Shown: positions 62,101 to 64,000 of the stretch, in pieces
How the letters are laid out: each line of letters starts with the position of its first letter
How positions within the stretch are numbered: position 1 is the stretch's first letter
Assembly: GCA_036274895.1 (NCBI GenBank)
Contig: DASUEU010000049.1
Location: 62,001 to 126,000 of the forward strand
Length of the DNA stretch: 64,000 nucleotides
Origin: CALMKX01 sp036274895
GTDB taxonomy: Bacteria > Acidobacteriota > Thermoanaerobaculia > Multivoradales > SZUA-115
Reading direction: 5' to 3'
Translations under genes and position numbers: made by a program
The notes under the pieces: generated by a model
What the model saw: only the letters and a program-made list of their open reading frames with translations
Database searches by the model: none
Told to the model about the DNA's origin: nothing

Positions 62101-64000
62101 GACCTCGACGGCGACGGCCTCACCAACGCTGCCGAGATCCTCGCCGGCACCGATCCGGCGGTGGCCGACACCGACGCCGACGGCCTCGCCGACGGTCCCG
62201 AGGTCAACGCCTTCGGCACCGACCCGCTGGCTGCGGACTCCGACCTCGACGGCCTCGTCGACGGCTCCGAGGTCAATACCTACGGCACCGATCCGGTGCT
62301 GGCCGACACCGACGCCGGCGGCCAGAGCGACGGCGACGAGGTGGCCAACGGCAAGAACCCCTTGGACCCGGCCGACGACGGCGTCCTCGTGCCGCGCACC
62401 CTGACCGACGGCGCCGGCTTCACCTGGGACCTCCAGTCCACCGGTGGCATCGGGGACGGCACCAACGACGCCTACGACGGCGGCTTCGCCCTGCGCGTCG
62501 ACGGCGTGCTCTTCCCCTCGCAGTTCACCGCCAGCTCCGAGCTCGGCGGCCGGGAAACCGGCTTCGGACCCTGGACGCAGAGCGGCCTCCTGGTGCGGCG
62601 CAAGGTCTTCGTGCCCACCAACGACGCTTTCGCCCGCTTCCTCGAGATCTTCGAGAACCCGGGCAGCACCGAGATCGAAGCCGAGGTCAAGGTCGAGACC
62701 AACCTGGGCAGCGACAGCCTGACCCGGATCTTCGACACCTCGAGCGGCGACAACCTCTGGAGCCTCGCCGACCGCTGGGTGGCCACCGACACCAACACCA
62801 GCTCGACCAGCCGGCCCCCCGTGGTCTCGGTCTTCGTCGGCGCCACCGGCGCCCTCAGGCCCAGGGCCGTGTTCTCGAACGTGCCCAGCGACAGCCAGAC
62901 CTTCACCTATCGGGTGCGGGTGCCGGCGGGCGGGCGTGTGGCCCTGATGCACTTCGCGGCCCAGGCGGCCAGCCAGACGGCGGCCGAGGCCAAGGCGGAG
63001 CAGTTGGCTCTGCTCGGGGGAGCAGCGCTCACCGGCGTGTCCACCGACGAGCAGGCCGCCATCGCCAACTTCTTCGCCTATCTCGACGCCGACCACGACG
63101 GCGCCACGGCGGAGCAGGAGGCTCTGCTGGGAACCGATCCCAACGTCGCCGACACCGACGGTGACGGCATCCCGGACGGCGTCGAGGCCCGCCTCGGCCT
63201 CGATCCCTTGGACTCCGCCGACGGCGGCGCCGACCTCGACTTCGACGGTCTCAGCAACAGCGCCGAGGCGGCGGCGGGCACCGACCCCGAGCGGCCCGAT
63301 ACCGACGGCGACGGCCTCGCCGACGGCGCCGAGGTGCTCTCTCACGGCAGCGATCCGTTCCGGCCCGACACCGACGGCGACACCCTGACCGACGGCGCCG
63401 AGGTCACCCTCCACGGCACCGACCCGACCGAGGTCGACAGCGACGGCGGCGGCCAGGCCGACGGCGAGGAGGTCAGCCAGAGCCTCGACCCGACCAACCC
63501 CTTCGACGACACCGTGGCCCTGCCGCGCACGCTGGTCGACGGCGGTGGCTACCAGTGGGACCTGCAGAGCAGCGGCACCGTGCTCAACGGCAGCTCGGAC
63601 GCCTGGGACGGCGGCCTCCAGCTGCGAGTGGCGGGCAGCAACCCGATCAGCCAGACGCGGGCAGTGCTCGAGCAGGGCTCCCGCGAGCTGGTCTACGGGC
63701 CGGTGGTGCGCAGCGGGCTGACCGTGCGGCGCAAGGTCTTCGTGCCCACCGACGGCCGCTTCGCCCGCTTCCTCGATCTGTTCGAGAACCCCAGTCTGGC
63801 GCCGATCACGGTACGGATCGAGATCTTCAGCGACCTCGGCTCGGGCACCTCGACCCGGGTCTTGGGCACCAGCAACGGCGATCTGGTGCTCGGCTTCGGC
63901 GACCGCTGGGTGGTCACCGACGACGCGAGCCTCGGCGGCGGCGACCCCGCTGTCATGCAGGTCTTCGGCGGCGAGGTCGCCCGGGTGGCGCCCTTCGCCT
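50149..64000 (+). CDS. giant secreted repeat protein (>4600 residues), 3' end beyond window
   Basis: The frame stays open from GTG 50149 (overlapping the previous stop by 4 bp; ATGs at 50161 and 50188 are alternatives) to the window end, 4617 codons. A Sec signal peptide (MAALASLLWLGAGPALAQT, from 50236) is followed by a beta domain, a TSP3 block (about 50794-51135; DSDRDGLPNEFE-type), and roughly ten CnaB/carboxypeptidase-regulatory-like domains (51148-55140). Next come four Ig-like domains (55150-56310; TATAADDRGVARVELWIDGV), a vWA domain (56350-56920) with degenerate MIDAS DSGAS (D2079), an IPT/TIG domain (57172-57411), and six tandem TSP3-plus-beta units (57415 onward). It is probably a calcium-stabilised cell-surface or matrix protein. 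The C-terminus and its anchoring signal are not visible. Confidence 0.85.
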   Translation, partial: MIAQMTQKPEIGNMAEKLSRGRKIARVGLMAALASLLWLGAGPALAQTGPTCTASLLNRTVRVNEDGSFAISVPFERGTHRVRLVCEQGGTVVYGQSSLFNLVPNGFTLTPPIAFGNVDPIPVALEVLSPKTNFTNLNETAQLTVLGLLANGDMVDLTNSGTTTFFTSNLAVGVVGDGLLEPKGRVRATGRGRVRISARYEGVVGGIELTMNIPNDSDRDGLPNEFEAANGLDPNDPGDAAEDPDGDGLSNLDEFNLGTDVTSADTDSDELTDSRELTLGTLATNPDTDGDALADSRELALGTNALSADSDGDGLDDGLEVALGIDPLFANLTTTVSGQVVDAQGASVPGASVVAFGRITGTADASGRFTLTRVPADQGNLTIFARRIDNAIVRDGRSNPTAPVPGGTTNVGAIGIGVVAGRVTGRIFDPVGATVPFARVTVLTGVDRRDGNADATGVYEFDRLPPGPIEIRAIDPRSALRGRAFGVLPDQGSPIVDLTLSASGTFVGTVFGRDGASPVGPGVPVSGAGPGLTVNTTTEPSSDYRLDYLPLGAWTLTATGPAADRGRTTSALSFTSQVVKADIGYIGQGTITGIVVEADDTPVPNAPVSLASDSGNVFSQSASTTAGTNGRFTFTGIYVGNFKLTGRNPLAPKAGVAGARIEFDGDSDDVRIVVGSTGTVRGTVFEANGTTVVPSASVVAPEVGRSATANGAGLYELLLVPTGIPSSLVATHPTNGDCGLSGFTLSQPDQVLVRDVNLKGFGGLDVTVRYADGAPVANQKVTLSPYPLNEGGGCFSQQVNTDSFGVARFRTTSVGAYKMAVGEPICGFSVMADVSVSLGTIGNAAVTFPPFGQVVGTVFQSDAVTPAPGFRVRLSGNSINKTTTSSGAGAFGFSCIKAGTYKLEAEDSFGTTLAENPVVPLVSHNEVVRRDLVIAPRGTVQGTVTDPNGDPAPGVGVTVSSLGNSQSRFVTTDVNGFYRATGILTGTIQVLARDNPRAFEGRGEGVLANEGEVITIDVQMEGLQVLARLWDANNYVYPVEFPNGGLVEATQGVFRGDNNENRHGFLLSLGQGGTFRRFTAEGSSLGQAGREAALTGTDESGLNVSRRIYVPRQGYFARYLEILENPTAAPISIDVALDTYLRFVSNLRDGFRFNDPPEIIGTSSGDSLLVVGPAAPTPDRWAVVDVRGIPATSALRELFPTTAHVFGGDGAPVAVSTAALTLDSANTYGQLRAVWEDLTVPAGGTVVLMHFVSQETGDAALAAAQRLVALPPEALVGLSAAELAAIANFVAPADGVGTVPALPPLDGNATGTVYNGDGVSVVPAARVFVRSSHPIFQRLLKPTANGSGVYGVTTNYTDDGNSVVLPRFDFTARADNPVTLVMSPSYTGSFGAGQTATRDIVFTDTGTIFGTVRRSNGEVVSSGSVKLTGATQLITVTKNIPTDGTFSFPGLPVGTYTLLATQGHPQGTGISTSASASLTAGGQSMLADLTMPPTGRVEGTVSSSAGFPIVGLKVELKGTGNFKRSMNSDTAGGYAFPDVPIGSYTVEATEPGTGVLLALPVTITDGGTAVVDLNFQGVGTVEVVATFPGGAAAANAPVSIRRDPLGSQFSSAGSTNAAGRLLIANVPVGGFAVRVSHPANLGLVTEVTGTLPALGVTVEVPVLVQVDDPPTAALTAPLAGSTFVEGAVMAVTATAADDRGVARVELWIDGVEVAQDTVAPYEFSAPALTAPGVGELQLMAVAFDTVGQRGDSAPVQIIVLDDASPPIVNLTAPAAGSSRIEGSTLTVSAVAVDNASIERVELSFQGVVFATDTTDPYSAQFTIPADFASAGPTPATFSARAVDRAGNAATANVAITVVPDAAPTITLTQAPPSGSVVREGAVLVFTATAGDDVGVQVDLLRDGNLVATKASAPFSFNFTVPPLASVTNPISVVLRARDTVNQTTSTAPVLLTVTDDAPPAVSLTSPAEGSEYFEGDVVAIQATATDDGSIARVDFFADGLQVGSDTSSPYAFDFVMTAGADLSSVPIRAVATDNTGQTGEATVTVTRRSDSEAPTVSLTSPLDGAVATLGTTDIMVLIDSGASAGLSLGIDIDDNGTIDTVRTGEIFAARQLLNALSPTTSKVGVISYNSGVSTRSSLTDVFTTVDTAIAGIASLSITGLPDFQSALNTALTELASTRARRAARPVVFLFGHGTGGYPTAAIQRAVDAGAVINTVAVGPGADLALYQAIAQATGGVATSLPDPRDFLTVLANALSFGIDSVVITAEATDNVGIDEVEFRVLATNGSIDLTLIDTSEPYTQSFSLATLSAETTIDITATARDVAGNETVTDAVRMTVLPATNPPRIVRLEPATGRQGTQIRILGRFLEPTRTNNTIFFNGATVASISGTKFELTFNAPVFTTDVPVQVTTTTGGSTNAVQLLYDADGDGLSNLDEAARGTNPNDTDSDDDGLADGAEVTRGTNPLDPDSDDDGLLDGFEVTNVFNPLVPGQESLDSDNDGLTNLEEQTRGTNPRDNDHDNDGLLDGAEVSTHLTNPLVADTDGGGRNDGQEIAEGTNPLNPADDLPTTTLPRILTDGSGFNWDFNSFAQVSDGSANAFDSAFLVSVNSSFNVPSQTLAFLEDGGRELRFGPANVSTLRLTRKTFVPASGEGFARYLEIVENPTALPITATINVFVNLGSNTGTQILATSSGNTSLDLGDRWSVTDDGTDGAGTPAVALVWGGPHARLAPSLVQMSSADTVRFDYTLTVPAGGRTILMHLAAQRTSRSAANARALALFGLTGEALSGLSAAEQADIVNFFAYPDADLDGLSDSDETGRGTNPNDADSDDDGMDDGFEVRWSFDPLNPADGPADPDADGLTNAQEQAAGTNPTVADTDADGLADGQEVNVTLTLPLVADTDADLATDGDEVNLHGTNPLVADTDGGGKGDGAEVRDGGNPLDPSDDLVPLGFNLTDALGFLWDVSTRGQITNGTSDAFDGGFNVRVNNTLSPSFTTALTEDGIRELVLGPWTQSGLTVRRKVFVPADAAFVRYLEVFDNPGVAPITFDAKIDTDVGSNTATVVVVTSSGDLTLTPADNFIITDDTDNALDPVVTHVLAGPAGAVRPSVASFSSDDISYTYRLTVEPGGRVILMHFGTQRTLRSQALTAAGELVALSGSALSGMTAAEQAQVVNFFAYADADFDRLSDADEAARGTDPNLPDTDGDGLLDGFEVTWGFDPLAGGDGVGDPDADGLNNLGEQTARTLPTVADTDGDGALDGQEVGAGSNPLVQDTDGDGLTDGEELNAWGSSPLVVDTDAGGRADGLEVQTDFTNPIDPSDDGRSRQNLVDAAGFTYAPTSTGSASVSSAATFGTLVVNTTTSPVSASLVFPDAGEGGRELRIGPATVSGGLRVSRKYFVPADDSFIRYLEIFENPTAAPLAATVRLDTFLNSSSATVLTATSSGDLAFDLGDRWLATDDGSPTAGTLPVASLLWGATGVERPRLFSLSSGSLSQTYELTVPAGGRVILMHFGVPASTREAALAQAQALEPGGGSAFAGLSAAERAAIVNFYAYADADRDGLGDEAEAAAGTDPADPDSDDDGIPDGLEVRFGYDPLAVNEVADFDGDGLGDAAEVLAGTDPARQDTDSDGLGDSQEVAELGSNPFRSDSDGDTLSDFDEVTVHGTSPILVDTDGGGRSDADEILRDQTDPLDPADDLGALTLPTTLFDGTNFLWDIQSSGVIANGSGSAFDRFDGGGFQQRVSGSFFSVTGPASVTLGGRQLQLGTIFRGDGISVRRRIFVPTDDGFIRYLEILENTGSIDRSVTLQIRSELGSATSTQVVSTSSLDTLVQPTDLWVVTDDTTDGTLFGRPAIAHVFAGSNAALRPSSVSLLSGGNFQVQYAVPVPAGERVIVMHFGVQAGTRAQAVFEAGELARLEGSALFGLTPEEQADVVNFFAYADRDQDGLADADEAAAGTDPDDPDSDDDGLGDGLEVSLGLDPNDPADGALDLDGDGLTNAAEILAGTDPAVADTDADGLADGPEVNAFGTDPLAADSDLDGLVDGSEVNTYGTDPVLADTDAGGQSDGDEVANGKNPLDPADDGVLVPRTLTDGAGFTWDLQSTGGIGDGTNDAYDGGFALRVDGVLFPSQFTASSELGGRETGFGPWTQSGLLVRRKVFVPTNDAFARFLEIFENPGSTEIEAEVKVETNLGSDSLTRIFDTSSGDNLWSLADRWVATDTNTSSTSRPPVVSVFVGATGALRPRAVFSNVPSDSQTFTYRVRVPAGGRVALMHFAAQAASQTAAEAKAEQLALLGGAALTGVSTDEQAAIANFFAYLDADHDGATAEQEALLGTDPNVADTDGDGIPDGVEARLGLDPLDSADGGADLDFDGLSNSAEAAAGTDPERPDTDGDGLADGAEVLSHGSDPFRPDTDGDTLTDGAEVTLHGTDPTEVDSDGGGQADGEEVSQSLDPTNPFDDTVALPRTLVDGGGYQWDLQSSGTVLNGSSDAWDGGLQLRVAGSNPISQTRAVLEQGSRELVYGPVVRSGLTVRRKVFVPTDGRFARFLDLFENPSLAPITVRIEIFSDLGSGTSTRVLGTSNGDLVLGFGDRWVVTDDASLGGGDPAVMQVFGGEVARVAPFA
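57415..64000 (+). repeat. six tandem units of ~378 codons (TSP3 block + beta module)
   Basis: Units start at 57415, 58549, 59671, 60796, 61951 and 63082 (1134, 1122, 1125, 1155 and 1131 bp; the sixth is cut by the window end). Each begins with about 140 residues of Asp-rich calcium repeats (D-x-D-x-DGL-x-D). A beta module of about 235 residues follows, with W-D, then GL-x-V-x-RK-x-FVP, F-x-RYLEI-x-EN, SSGD, RW-x-x-TDD, TVPAGGRVILMHF and finally EQA-x-IVNFFAY. The aligned Trp/Tyr codons are at 57889, 59023, 60142, 61276, 62425 and 63556. Confidence 0.93.

Noticed and set aside
54295..63414. A minus-strand open frame of about 3000 codons opposite the giant repeat gene
   Set aside because: It lies entirely antisense to the plus-strand frame, whose recognisable TSP3, vWA and Ig motifs are real. 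Its protein is a low-complexity Gly/Val/Glu/Ala string that simply mirrors the Asp/Gly/Thr-rich codons. High GC keeps antisense frames free of stops.
57415..64000. The tandem 1.13-kb units as an assembly artefact
   Set aside because: The units differ substantially in sequence and slightly in length, and the reading frame is kept throughout, so they are not collapsed or duplicated reads.
1..64000. CRISPR array, tRNA/rRNA genes, integrase or insertion sequence
   Set aside because: I looked for short regularly spaced direct repeats, tRNA-like cloverleaf ends and transposase motifs in the intergenic gaps and saw none. The gaps are short and mostly accounted for.

Overview
The window is very GC-rich bacterial DNA (about 70% G+C by eye), densely coding, with many GTG/TTG starts and chains of genes that overlap by 4 bp. 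The homodimeric AceE-type pyruvate dehydrogenase, Wzx/Wzy-style polysaccharide genes, periplasmic adaptor proteins and giant Sec-exported repeat proteins point to a diderm (Gram-negative) organism. The style would fit Acidobacteriota (Thermoanaerobaculia-like) or a similar high-GC lineage, but nothing here fixes the taxon. I found no rRNA, tRNA, CRISPR array, transposase or phage gene.

Left part (1-4.4 kb): the edge of a PIN-domain toxin/HTH antitoxin pair, a ComM-type AAA+ ATPase, a small secreted protein with a strong ribosome binding site and a terminator, and an arylsulfotransferase-like membrane-anchored propeller protein. Centre-left (4.3-26.7 kb): a surface-polysaccharide locus. It holds a GT39-like membrane glycosyltransferase, a Wzz-like chain-length protein, and then a long co-oriented gene chain from 7.3 to 24.0 kb. 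That chain encodes a fused ATP sulfurylase/APS kinase, a PAP phosphatase, nucleotide-sugar dehydrogenase/epimerase/dehydratase enzymes, a flippase, two PAPS sulfotransferases, three GT4 glycosyltransferases, a methyltransferase and a Wzy-like polymerase. A second polymerase/ligase-like protein and another epimerase follow. Making PAPS, using it and removing PAP in one locus implies a sulfated polysaccharide. No initiating phosphoglycosyltransferase or outer-membrane exporter is present in the window.

Centre (26.6-34 kb): a PLP-dependent Cys/Met-metabolism enzyme divergent from an Lrp/AsnC regulator, next to a complete aceE-aceF-lpd 2-oxoacid dehydrogenase operon. Next (34-39.2 kb): three consecutive HlyD-like adaptor proteins and a MacB-type ABC permease without its ATPase. 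A perfect 42-bp inverted repeat sits between the first two adaptors.

Right part (39.4-64 kb): one co-oriented unit of three genes with overlapping stop/start codons. The first encodes a 3175-residue secreted multi-Ig protein ending in a pre-toxin-like hydrophobic segment and a PD-(D/E)XK-like nuclease domain. The second encodes a 351-residue cytoplasmic protein of unknown family in the position expected for an immunity gene. The third encodes a protein of more than 4600 residues, cut by the window edge, built from CnaB/carboxypeptidase-regulatory-like domains, Ig-like domains, a degenerate vWA domain and at least six tandem units of about 378 residues, each a thrombospondin-type-3 calcium block plus an uncharacterised beta-rich module. 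This unit is the most novel-looking part of the window: a candidate polymorphic-toxin or contact-interaction system coupled to a giant surface protein.
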